Origin: Impatiens glandulifera
Taxonomy: Eukaryota; Streptophyta; Magnoliopsida; Ericales; Balsaminaceae
NCBI RefSeq assembly: GCF_907164915.1
Contig: NC_061863.1
Location: 29,297,258-29,361,257, forward strand
DNA length: 64,000 nucleotides
Direction of reading: 5' to 3'
Of the stretch, positions 10,262 through 21,779 are shown in pieces. Numbering within the stretch: the first letter of the stretch is position 1; the number at the start of each line of letters is the position of its first letter. Under the pieces are notes generated by a model. The model was not told where the DNA came from and did no database searches. It saw nothing but the letters and a program-made list of their open reading frames with translations. A program made the position numbers and the translations under genes.

Positions 10262-11714
10262 TGTTGGGAAAAATTAAAACAAGAAAGGAATGAAAGTTAA
10301 TTAAAAATAAATAGTTTAATTAACTTTAAAAGAATATAAAGTCTTTTATATTTTGGAACAGAATTTTGATGATTTTATTACGTTCAAGCTAAGTGGTCTA
10401 TTTGTTTTGTGCGGGAATAAATCTAAAGACAGTGCTAACTTAGACGTAATTTAAAGTACGATGTCTTAGACGTCTTAGACGTCTTACATAGTTAGACAAG
10501 GTCGTCTATCTCTTTTAGACGCGGTCTAAAGGGAAATGTAGTTAGACGAGGATGTCTAACTCCTTTAGACGCGGTCTAAAGGAATGCGTAGTTAGACGAG
10601 GACGTCTAACTCCTTTAAATGTGGTCTAAAGAGAAGCGTAGTTAGACGAGGACGTCTAACTCCTTTAGACGCAGTCTAAAGGAATGCGTAGTTAGACGAG
10701 GACGTTTAACTCCTTTAGACGCGGTTTAAAGGAATCGTAGTTAGACCAGGACGTCTAACTCCTTTAAATGCGGTCTAAAGAGATGTGTAGTTAGACGAGG
10801 ACGTCTAACTCCTTTAGACACAATATAAAGGAATGCGTAGTTAGACGAAGTCTAACTCCTTTAGATGCGATCTAAAGAAGTACGTCTAATGCCTTGCTTT
10901 AGTAGCCGTCTGAATAAAGAATTTGCCTAACCACGATCTCTCTACTATCTACTCCACTTACTTTCGTGCAGTCTGACAAGCCAGTTAATTCTATCCAATG
11001 AATTAATTCCATGTACGCGGATATCTCTCAAATATACATTTCCAGTACAAGACAAGATTAGAGGATATTCGGCGCACTACCTGTTCGGTACGGCCACAAT
11101 CAAATTACTTAGAGTCTGTTGTACTCTCGTATTATAGGCGGCCGTCTAACAGACATATGCCACGTGTCCTCAAAGAATATTCGACCGTTGGTGTATTTCA
11201 ACTATATATAGAAGCCAAAGGACTACGGTCGAACAATTAGTCAGTTTTCACAAGTCTAAAACACACTCTACTTAACATACACGCTAAATCTCTTACTGTA
11301 TAACTGTGAGTACATTGTAATTATATATTGTCTTTTTTGTGAGAAATCTTAGTGCTGTAAGTTGAACAAAGGCTGTTTTGTTCAATAGAGAGTTAGCTAG
11401 ATTAATGAGTTATATTTGATTCAAAGTATTTAATGGATATTCTTCCGGTTGTGGAAGAAGGGGTGACGTAGGAGTTTTATCTCCGAACAACTATAAAACT
11501 CCTTGTGTTCTTTACTTTCTGTCATTTGCATTCAGTTGTCTAAAGCTTCAAATCCAATGAACACTTCCGCCCTTGAATCTGTTTTAAGAGTTTGAAGGAT
11601 TTGCGAATAATAGAAACAGATACTAATCCCTCACAGGATTACTATCGAAAAGTTTATCGTAAGTTGTTAACAATAGTCAGACCTTAGTCACTATTGGTAA
11701 CACCGATCCCAACA
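10262..11714 (+). repeat. LTR (apparently solo) of a TGTTGGG...CCCAACA family
   Basis: Terminal TGTTGGG and CCCAACA are perfect inverted ends. Internal marks of an LTR are a TATATATAG box at 11213-11221, a structured leader motif at 11442-11498 and the tail CACCGATCCCAACA. No PBS follows 11714 and no PPT precedes 10262, so it looks solo. The flanks do not give a clean 5-bp duplication (ACTAT against AACTA). If the left end is moved one base, GACTA/AACTA has one mismatch. Confidence 0.75.
10486..10885 (+). repeat. About 50-bp tandem repeat inside the LTR, ~8 units
   Basis: Units combine two palindromic half-motifs, TTAGACGAGGACGTCTAA and TTTAGACGCGGTCTAAA, joined by short spacers. It is a relative of the 26-bp arrays in the LTRs at 22763 and 46132. 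Confidence 0.85.
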
Positions 11715-13549
11715 AACTAATATTATTGATACAATTCATTTTCAAAAATTTCCTTGTTTAATATATATATATATATATATAATCAAAAGAAACATCAATT
11801 CAATATTATTTGTAAAATACATTTACAAATTAAATTCATAAAGTAATTGTAAATAAGCTCCAAAAATATTAAAACATATTCAATATATTTTATTATTGGT
11901 ATTACATTCTTCACCTCATCCAATGACATTTCCATAAAGTTGATTATAGTTATATTTTTATTTTTGTCATCATGTATGCATTTAATAAAGTAAATGATTA
12001 GATTTACTATCTAATTTATTTATTAAAATATATTATGGTAAATGGTTTTTTTTTACATCATTAACAACCCAAGACACATTGCACCCTATCATGCATGGTA
12101 CATTCTCTGACAAAATTGGAAAATATTAAAGAAAAAATATTTGTCATAAAATATAAACTAAATCACTTCAAAGATTAGATATTTGACAAATAAAAATATG
12201 AGAATATTAGTGATTAAACATGATGTTACTAAATAACTATATTTTTTTTTTGTCAATAATAAAACATACCTAAATCATTATCATTTATAACTAATTATAA
12301 TAGCATTTTATGAAAACCTCATACCATGTATTTGAATATGAAACATATAAACCAAATTAAATATTAAATTCCTTACCTTCTTCATAAGCCTTTCAAAGTT
12401 ATAAAGTTTGGGCGCATTCTTTGCCCTAGATTCTTCAATAATGCTAAGATAGTTTCGACTCATTCAGTTAAATAATGTAATTGTGTTTGAAGAACAATAT
12501 TATTATTAACTAGTTCAACTTCTTGTTTTTTTAGTGCATTTTCTTTTTCCATTTTTTAATTTTTATTTGCAATACACTTACAGTTTCTTTAAAGATATTT
12601 ACCTCCAAATAGAGTTGTGTACATGATTGGTAATGTTTGAATACTTGTTTTCGGCCCATGTAGATGATTCCAAGCACACATCCTCTTTTCGTATTCCATT
12701 CCACCTCCATTCATAACTCCATTTATGATTTTTTATTTATTTATATCCAAATAATCTTGAGTTTGATGTAGTTGAATAAACTATCCTAGATAATAAAAAC
12801 ATACTTAGTTGTATATAAAATATTAATCTCAACATTTTCATGAACATAAAAAAAAAGACACTTAGTAGTGTATAAAACATACCACAATTTTCATTGCGCT
12901 ATTTCCACTACCATTCTTTTTTATGTGTCTTTTCAAATTTAAATAGTAGGATGTCTTCAAGTCCTTGGGTATATTGTAAATATCAATTTAGGTGTGAGCA
13001 ATATTAATTCATTCAATTAAATAAACTCAATTAAATAAAATATTTATTAATCTTCTTTGATTTTCTATATTCGGGATGGAACCTTTGCAATATGTGGCAT
13101 CACCGTTTGTATGTATTTCATTCCATTTTCTTGTTGGAGCACTTCTCAAAATACTTTAGGTCATCAAAGTTTTTTATATCATTTGGGTATAATCTTCTAA
13201 GATAATACGTGGGTGCATTTTCAAAGATGTTTTGGCCTTAGTCCCAAAATTTCTTATCTTCACAGTACCCTTCCTTTTTAAAAGTTTATTAACATCTCCT
13301 CCGAAATGATATCCCACTAAAATGTATCCGACAAGAAGTCTTTTAAATTTGCTAATGATTTTCAACAATTAATTAATAATGAAAATTAATTAGAGTAAAT
13401 ATAATTACACATCATTTATTTTGTCTATTTTTTTCTTCATATTTTGAAAATTTATAAATAATTAATTTGTGATAAAATGGATATAACATTCATCTCAAAT
13501 TTTTTTATTTTAATTTCTTTTACCCCTTAAAATTAATTTGGGGTATATT
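11715..13549. other. AT-rich intergenic DNA, no gene seen
   Basis: Very AT-rich, with an (AT)n run near 11760-11780 and several poly-T runs. Short open frames (for example 13174-13368 minus) show no family resemblance. The aORF of copy B does not obviously resume after the LTR. Confidence 0.6.
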
Positions 13550-13557
13550 AATACAAC

Positions 13558-14467
13558 TAGGGGTGTAAACGAGCCGAGTCGATCTCGAACTAGCCCTGGC
13601 TCGAGTTTGGCTCGACTCGTTTTTTATTGGCTTGGCTCGAGCTCGAGCTCGATCGAGCTTTCAATATCAAGCTCGCACTCGGCTCGATCATATAACCAAG
13701 GCTCGAATTTAATATATTTATATATTAATTTCTTATATTATTAAAAAAAACATAATGGAAGTCGAGAGTCCATTAATCGAACCGTACAACCCTCCGCATT
13801 TTTTTTACGCCCTGTTACTCTTCCTCAACCAAGACTTTGTTCACGTAAGAATGAACGTATTAGTTCGCATAAGAATACACGTATAATACCTAAGGGAGTT
13901 ATTCATGTTCAAACAAGTTTGAGAATAATATTTTAAAGTGGTGTATTGTATTTGAGATAAACTTGAAAACATATCAGATTCTATTATGTTTATTTAAAAA
14001 AAAATAAAACACTATATATAGTGAAATATTTTTTTATATCTTATAAAATATAATATATTGAGATGGCATATATTAAATAATATTACATTATAATTATATT
14101 TTGATTTGATTTTTAAAAATTATGTATTTATAGTTAAATTAATATCAAATCTATTTATTTTTTATAAGTATTATATAACATATATTTTTAATTTATAAGT
14201 ATATTTTGGGGAGGCTCATAATCAATAAGTCCATAGATCTTATGGGTATATTTCAAATTTTGATTAAAGAGTAAAATATAATAAAAAAAATTATATGATT
14301 AGGCTCGAAAAAGCTCGACGAACCATCAAACGAGTCTTACCTAAACTCGAATTCGGCTTGAATCTTAAACAAACTGGCTCGAGCTCGGCTCGAATTCGAT
14401 TTTGATTAAACTCGAATCGAACTTTGGCCGAACCACTCACGAGCGACTTAGGTCATTTACACCCCTA
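13558..14467. mobile_element. Non-autonomous hAT-type element, 910 bp
   Basis: Terminal inverted repeats TAGGGGTGTAAA / TTTACACCCCTA (12 bp perfect, imperfect further in) are flanked by a perfect 8-bp target duplication AATACAAC (13550-13557 and 14468-14475). Eight-bp duplications and TAGGGGTG ends are typical of hAT superfamily elements. The subterminal ~130 bp on each side are rich in GGCTCGAGCTCG-type motifs, while the middle is AT-rich and has no transposase. Confidence 0.9.
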
Positions 14468-14776
14468 AATACAACATTTATCTAAAATTATTTTAATTTT
14501 CTTGACCTCTATTCTAATTAATTAAGATTTAATTAATAAAATAATTATTTTAATTAATTATTTAATAATGATTTGACCTTAATTTTAATTATTTTAAATT
14601 TATTTATTTAAAATAATTATTATAAAACTAAGATAAATTTTAGTGATTATATATAGTTAAAAAAAAATTAATTTGAATTATTTAGAAAACCAATCTAACA
14701 CGGCCTTAAATGTAAAATAATAATAAAAAAAATAATTTAATAATTTTATATTTTTACTAAATTTAATAATTTTGTC
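14468..14776. other. AT-rich upstream region of the transporter gene
   Basis: Between the hAT element and the TATA box there is only AT-rich sequence (ATTTAATAA-type runs). The hAT element therefore lies about 440 bp upstream of the start codon and could affect expression. Confidence 0.5.
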
Positions 14777-14785
14777 TATAAATAG
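14777..14785 (+). promoter_or_regulatory. TATA box of the transporter gene
   Basis: TATAAATAG, about 125 bp upstream of the ATG. A CT-rich tract (about 14838-14870), common in plant 5' leaders, lies between them. Confidence 0.6.
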
Positions 14786-14910
14786 AAGGCCTCTGGCTGC
14801 AAATCCATGAATCGATCTATAAACATTTTATAAAATTCCTCTCATCATTCTCTCTCTCTCCTCCTCTATTGACTTTTTGACTGTTAGGCTCTAGTATTCC
14901 AGTCTCCTGG

Positions 14911-17900
14911 ATGGGTCTTCTTAGTCAACTATCTCTATCTTCTTCCTCCGGTAAATGGCTTGGTTTTGTGACTGCTGTTTGGGTCCAAGCTATATCCGGC
15001 AATAATTACACCTTCTCCAACTATTCCGATGCCCTTAAATCAATCATGTCACTCACTCAGCTTCAGCTCAACACCCTCTCCGTAGCCAAGGATTTGGGGA
15101 AGGCTTTCGGCCTTCTGGCTGGTCTTTCCTCCGACCGCATCCCCACCTCTCTTCTTTTCCTCATCGGAGGTATAGAAGGTCTCATCGGCTACGGTGTACA
15201 ATGGCTTGTCGTCAGCCAGAAAATCAACCCCATCCCTTACTGGCAGGTGGGTGCATGCAATATATGTATAGTAATTATTTTCCTCATTCACTCGGATGGG
15301 TTGAAACCGATACAAAAAAAATTATCTTCTTTTTCCAATAGAAATTAAACACCACCCCTAATCTCTTAAAAAGAATTAAAATAATTTTCTTCTTACTTAA
15401 TTATTAAAAAAATGATAAACTTACATTTATTCCATCATTCTATTTAAAAAAAAATTGTTATTTTTTATTCTCACCGTAATTTTTTTTATAAAGTTAATCA
15501 AAATCTAAACTCTAGATCCGTCCATATTTGTAACTTATATAGACCAATATTATATATGTGACCAATATATAAATTAAGTTATAGCAAAAATTTATAACAA
15601 ATTTAATAAAATGAAACAAAGATGGTTTGTGTTTCTATTTAGTTGGATTTTTTTTCCTTCATTTTCTTCTTTTGTCTGCATTTTTTAAATTTTACAATAA
15701 TTTTTTATTTTTACAATCACACAAGGATGAATGGTCCATATATCTACAAGTAGGTGCTCAAATATAATCTTTATAGATATTTAATAAATGTGGGTTCTTA
15801 CTGAAAGACTCCTACCTCCATATTGTTAATTCATGTTGAAGCAATAACTGATCATTTGTATTTATAAAACTAATTTCCAGACTATTTTTTTAGAGTATAT
15901 ATTGTTTAATTTTATTATTTGTATAATTAAATAAGTTTTAAATATATAATTGATTAACTTTAAAATTTAAAATATATAGTTAGATATATTTTTTAATTAA
16001 AATACTTTTAATTTGTTTTTTTTTTTACTTTTTAAATATTTAATTTAATTTATTTCTTTTAATTTAACTTTTATTCAATAATATTTTAAATAATACAAAT
16101 AATATTAATTATTATTTATTTAATAATAATAACATAATATTATGTGTAAAAAAGTTTACAAATATATTAAATATTTATAAAATTGTTTTAACATATTAAA
16201 ATATAGTTTTAAATAAATTAATTATTTTTATTTAGTTAAATGTATTAGTTTTGTATGTTAATATTAAAACATCATTTTAAACTTTCAGATGTGCATATTT
16301 ATGTGTTTGGGAGGGAACAGTACGACATGGATGAACACGGCGGTGTTGGTAACTTGCATTCGCAATTTCCGAAAGAACAGGGGTCCGGTCTCGGGAATCT
16401 TAAAGGGCTACGTGGGACTGAGCACAGCCATTTTCACGAATCTCTGTTCGGCAGTTTTTGACGACAAACCGGCAAGCTTCCTCCTCATGCTTGCCATAAT
16501 TCCTCTTGTTGTCTGCATCATCGCAGCCGTGTTCCTCCACGAGATCCCTCCTTCCGAAAACAACGAGGACGACGATACGCGTTATTTTGCTTTAATTAAC
16601 TCGATCGCCGTCGTGATCGCCGTCTACCTTTTGCTCTATGACGTTACAGGAACCCACAGTCATGTTTTCTCAATCGTCTTCGTAATAATTCTTCTCATTT
16701 TTTTAGTAACTCCATTGGGTATACCTATTTTCCTTGCATTAAGAAATTTGACTCGTCCAACTCCAGTCGACAAAGCATTACCCGACCCGGAAATCGAAAG
16801 GACTTCGGTTAGGGAACCGCTTTTAGAAAGAACGACTGAAGAGGAGGCGGCCGTGTTTGAGCGGCGGGTGCCTGTGATCGGAGAGGACCACACAATAATG
16901 GAGACGATAAGGACGGTGGAATTCTGGATATTATTCTTGTCGTTCTTGTGTGGAGTAGGTCCCGGGTTAACGGTAATGAACAATATGGGTCAGATGGGTT
17001 TGGCCCTTGGATATACTGATGTATCCATTTTTGTGTCTCTTTTGAGTATCTTCGGCTTTTTCGGTAGGATCCTCTCAGGATGGATCACAGAATATTATCT
17101 CAAGTAAGTATTATAAACTTATTTTCAAATAAGTTTTTTTTTTTTGGTTATATTACAACTCTTATGAATAGCAAAGTAATCAACTTTTTATAAATTTATA
17201 ATGAATTATTATGAAATTTATGTTCATAAAAAAGTCAAAAAAGTCAGGTTTTTGATAACCTCGATAGAAAAGATTTTCATTTCATAATCCAAAATTTTTC
17301 TATAATAAAGCAAATTTCAAACTACCTTTAATAAACAATCGCATTCTTTTCTAGTTTAGGCCACTTTTTAAGCATTGGGTTATGAACAGTCACATGCCAT
17401 TTCCAACTTTATACGCAATAAGTTTTGTTTAAATCAATATGATTTATTTATTTGATTTAGTCCAAATAATTTTCTTATCACATGGCCTATCTATTCTCAT
17501 TATTTAAAACTATGTAAATTTTAATATTAGAAAAAGATAGTAAACTTACCAAAATTATCCCTCTACGCTGTTTGATTCTGTAATAGCATGTCCTTGAATT
17601 TAGCTATTTGTCGTTTTACATTTCACAAATTTTCCTTTCATATATACCCCTAAACTATGAATCCATTTTGATTAATAAATTAAGCCAAAATTTTAATTCC
17701 TTTTTTTTTCAAACTCTTATTCACATATGATCAAGTTGAAATCTTGTATTAATGAATAAAGTATAAATCAGTGTAAATGAAACTATATTCAATACATTAA
17801 AACACATGGAATCAAAATACACAAAATTCCAAACAAAAAGAAGGTAAAAAAATATTTAACCATGAAGGAGAACCTATAAAAATTAGAAATTTTCAATTAC

Positions 17901-18442
17901 ATATAATTTCATTCTGTTCATCTATACAGATAATCTTTATTCTTTTAATTATAAACGTTAATTTCAGGAAAGCTGGAACCCCACGACCTATATGGAATGC
18001 AGCATCTCAAATTGTGATGACGGTTGGGTTCATTATCCTGGCCATAGCATTCTCTGGCTCACTTTATATAGGTTCAATTGTGGTGGGGATTTGTTATGGA
18101 ATTAGAATCGCAGTCACGGTCCCCACAGCTTCTGAGTTATTTGGGCTCAAATACTATGGCCTCATCTACAACGTCCTGATTCTTGACCTTCCCATCGGTT
18201 CCTTACTTTTCTCTGATTTATTAGCTGGAATCCTGTACGATAGTCAAGCCACAACCACGGCTGCAGGAGAAAACACATGCACCGGCGGACATTGTTACAG
18301 GCTTGTTTACGTGGTACTAGCTTTTACTAGCCTTGTGGGGTTCGGCTTAGACATATTGCTATCGATTAGGACCAAGGGGTTGTATGCAAAGATATGTGCT
18401 AGCAAGAAGCTAAAAGGATCTGATCATTCTAATGGCAACTGA
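14911..18442 (+). CDS. Nodulin-like / NFD4-type major facilitator transporter (3 exons)
   Basis: Predicted membrane transporter of the plant nodulin-like MFS family (relatives of Arabidopsis NFD4); the substrate is not known to me. Exons: 14911-15246, 16289-17103 and 17968-18442. Introns of 1042 and 864 bp have GT-AG ends (CAG/GTGGGT ... TTTCAG/ATG; CAA/GTAAGTA ... TTTCAG/GAA). The spliced frame is continuous, 541 residues, close to the usual family length. The N-terminal nodulin-like domain (about 1-250) shows WLGFVTAVWVQAISGNNYTF, the signature GGNSTTWMNTAVLVTCIRNF right after the first junction, and NRGPVSGILKGYVGLSTAIF. The C-terminal MFS half follows a cytosolic loop with DPEIERTSVREPLLE and includes TVPTASELFGLKYYGLIYN. 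Many hydrophobic segments are visible. No stop or frameshift is seen, so it is probably functional. The start is the first ATG in frame after the leader and fits the family N-terminus. Confidence 0.94.
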
Positions 18443-19245
18443 GAGGTTAGCTTTAAAAGTGAAGATATATTGGTTTGGTTCTACAGCGTTTGAAAGGTTA
18501 TAGTTAGAAAGACTTTTTGTGCTTATAGTTTGGTTTTGTTATTGGTTTATTATATTTGGAAACATGTGCTTCTCGTATCTCATGTGTTTGTTTTTAAGTG
18601 ATTACGGTTCGATTTTGATCCGTTTTGGAGTATTCATATATATTTGAAGTAACGGACCAAAATTGGGCCACCCTTAATGTCTTTTAAAACTATTGTCAAA
18701 CTTATTCAACTATCTCTTATCATGTTTTAGATTAGTCTTTGTTATTGTAGATCTTCTTTATTTATTTCAGTGTTTTTCAACCAATACGATGTAAATCCAG
18801 GGCCGCCCTGGAGATGGATTATTCTAGAACATATTTTTGTTTATTATTTTCTTTTTAAAATCAAAGATATCGGATCCAAATTTTATGATAAAAAATAAGA
18901 AAAAAAAGAGAGAGGGAAAATAATATTGTCAAAATTATATAAAATCAAATAGTAAAGTTGTAACTCTAAAAGCTAATATAAAATTAGAATGATTATTTGT
19001 AGACTATATTTATTTTACTAAATATAATGGTTTATATTATTGTTTATTTTTCTACATGTTATGTTATGATATATTTTAGTAAATATTATGGTGAATTTGA
19101 GTGTATATGGTTAATTTTAGTGTAAAATAGATCTAGCACTACCTTCTACACTAAAGTTGTAAAACGAGTATTGCAACACTTAACACAAATTTGAATATAC
19201 TTATGGTTAAATGAGAGTATTGCAAAATTTAGTGCATATATTGAA
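18443..19245. other. 3' flank of the transporter gene, AT-rich, no gene seen
   Basis: Holds the presumed 3' UTR, then AT-rich DNA. A 15-bp perfect palindrome-like motif (CCAGGGCCGCCCTGG, 18797-18811) resembles ends of some hAT elements, but I find no partner end. Confidence 0.5.
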
Positions 19246-19710
19246 ATGCCATTGGATTTGTATTAACATCTGTACTGATGTAAAAATGTTAATATTGCAA
19301 GGAGCGTAGATTGACGCTGAAGTCAATTACCCATAAATTATTGCAATTCAATTTATAAAAATTTACTCGAGAGTTGAAAACTAATTACTTAAAATGCCAT
19401 TGGATTTGCATTAACATATGCACTGATATTGAAATGTAAATATTACAAGGAGTAGCGCAGATTGGCACTGAAGTCCGTTTAACCCTAAATTAGTTGCAAT
19501 TCTAATTTGCAAAAATCTACGCGAGAGTTGAAATAATTACTTAAAATGTGATGAATTTGCATTAACATCTACGCTAATGTTGAAATGTAAATATTGCAAG
19601 GAGTAGCGTAGATTGGCGCTGAAGTCCGTTTACCCCTAAATTGGTTGCAATTCCAATTTGCAAAAATCTCACAAGATGCCACTGAAGTCCTTTTACCCTT
19701 AAATTAGTTG
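19246..19710. repeat. About 150-bp tandem repeat, ~3 units
   Basis: Units begin near 19246, 19394 and 19546. Each contains ATTAACATCT, ATTGCAAGGAG, CGTAGATTG(A/G)CGCTGAAGT, a TTTACCC(C/A)TAAATT block and an AATTTGCAAAAATCTAC block. A partial fourth unit ends near 19710. No coding capacity. Confidence 0.8.
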
Positions 19711-19749
19711 CAAGTGCCTTCACCCCAATTTTTTTAACCCGCGTTTTAA

Positions 19750-19915
19750 ATTCAGTTTCCGCCTAAGTCCCCATAAATACATTTCATTTCACAAAAAATC
19801 CATCTCTCTACCTACCGCCTAAGTCCCCCGAACACATTTCATTTCACAAAACATCCATCTCTCTACCTGTCTCCCGCCTTTGTCCCCCAAACACATTTCA
19901 TTTCACATTTCATCC
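19750..19915. repeat. Three ~55-60 bp tandem units
   Basis: The block CGCCTAAGTCCCC ... ACATTTCATTTCACA ... ATCCATCTCTCTACCT occurs three times with minor changes. It is CT-rich, like a gene 5' leader, and is followed by CGAAACCCTAATCC (a telo-box-like motif), but no reading frame follows. Confidence 0.8.
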
Positions 19916-20379
19916 GTCCGAAACCCTAATCCACTACCCCAAACCTACAGCCGGTTCCCGTCCGAAACCTATTCTCTACCTTAGGATCCTCAATGTTTCC
20001 TTTTAACTCGACGTCGATCGATCAATCCACCTAGCCTCCTTTAGCGAAACCATCTACTAATCTCTTCGTCTCTAGTACGTACATTTATCTGCTCATTCTT
20101 TCTTGTAGAATCAAAAACTATGTTTTTGTTACTTGCATAGTATTTGATTAGGGTTTAAAACGATATGATTAGTGCTTAAAATGTTTAGGATTTAACAGTG
20201 TTTCGAAAACAATATGATTAGTATCTGAATATCTGCACAGTATATATCTAAGTAGGGTTTAAAACTGTGTTAACTTATAAAAAACGATTTTACCTTTCTC
20301 ATTCTTCTTAGTTTGTTTATTTAATATTTGAAAATATGCACACTATAATTTCCGACGAAATTATGTATAAATGATTAAC
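19916..20379. other. CT-rich then AT-rich spacer, no gene seen
   Basis: Looks like a leader/first-intron arrangement (CCTAGCCTCC ... GTACGTACATTTATCTG, then TTGATTAGGGTTTAAAAC), but I find no exon. Confidence 0.4.
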
Positions 20380-21770
20380 GCACTTATCAACAGATAGAGT
20401 TTGGTCACGGAGTTGTGTATAAACAACATCTCGATCGATCAACATATAAGGTTTATAAACATATATAAACGATTAGTGCACCTATCAACATATAAAGTTT
20501 CTAACGGAACCATATAAAAATGATGTCTCGACCTATTGACATATAGGGTTTATAGACGGAATCTTGTACGAACAATTAACATACCTATAAACATATAAAG
20601 TTTCTAACGGAACAAAATACAAATGATGTCTCGACCTATTGACAAATAGGATTTGCAGACAGAATCGTGTAAGAACGATTAACGCACCTATCAATAGATA
20701 TGATTTCTAACGGAAGTATATACAAATGATGTCTCGACCTATTGACAAATAGGATTTTTAGATGAAATCGTGTACGAATGATTAACGCACTTATCAATAG
20801 ATAGGGTTTCTAATATAACCATATATAAATGATGTCTCGACCTAGGTACAAATTGTATTTATAGACGGAATCGTGTACGAACGATTAATGTATCTATCAA
20901 CAGATAAGGTTTCTAACGGAACCATATACAAATGATGTCTCGACCTATTGACAAATAGGATTTACAGGAGGAATCGTGTATGAACGATTAACGCACCTAT
21001 CAATAGATAGGGTTTCTAACGGAACCATATACAAATGATGTCTCGACCTATTGACAAATATGATTTGTAGACGAAATCGTGTACAAACGATTAACGCGTC
21101 TGTTAATAGATAGGATTGCTAATGTAACCATATACAAATGATGTCTCGACTTATTGATAAATAGGGTTTATAGACGGAATCGTGTACGAACGGTTAACAC
21201 ACCTACAAAAAATATGGTTTAGGACTAGATCATACACGTTTGACATCAGGTCCTCATCGATAGACAAGATTGTTAACGGATCATTTTACAAATGATCTTT
21301 TTGCTTGCTAACAAACAAGGTTTACAACGGAATCGTGTACAAACAATCTCTCTTCCCTATTAACAAAAAAGTTTAGATACCTAAATATAGTTAGAATTTT
21401 TAGTAGAACCATAAAAATGATCTATCGCACCTATCAATAATAAAGTTTTGGATACCTAACTACAAGGAGAGTTTAAATGAGATTGTGTACAAACAATCTC
21501 ACGTACCTATGCATAAATAGGGTTTTAGAGACCTAACTATAATTAGGGTTTAAACGGGATCATATATAAACAATCTATCGCACCTATCAACATTAGGGTT
21601 TTAAATGCCTAACTTACAATTAGGGTTTTTAGCAAAATTGCGTAAAAACGATATATGGGACCTATCAACAGATAGAGTTTTGGATACCTAACTACAATTA
21701 AGTTTTTTAGGGGAATCGTATAAAAAGATCTATCGCACTTATCAACAGATAGGGTTTTGTAGATTTGATT
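20380..21770. repeat. About 103-bp minisatellite with AGGGTTT motifs
   Basis: The landmark TGATGTCTCG recurs at 20521, 20623, 20728, 20830, 20933, 21037 and 21139 (spacing 102-105). Each unit also carries GAATCGTGTACGAACGATTA, ACGCACCTATCAATAGATA and GGTTTCTAACGGAACCATA. From about 21230 to 21770 the units diverge into a related form with TTTTGGATACCTAACTACAA and CTATCGCACCTATCAACA. Many units contain (A/T)AGGGTTT, resembling the plant telomere heptamer. Confidence 0.9.
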
Positions 21771-21779
21771 TTTCTTATT

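Noticed and set aside
15049..15315. Minus-strand frame over transporter exon 1
   Set aside because: Complement of a well-supported exon.
18797..18811. CCAGGGCCGCCCTGG as a hAT transposon end
   Set aside because: Only one end, no matching partner or 8-bp duplication found.
19916..20160. 5' leader and first intron of a host gene
   Set aside because: CT-rich leader-like sequence and a telo-box-like motif are present, but no exon follows before the minisatellite.
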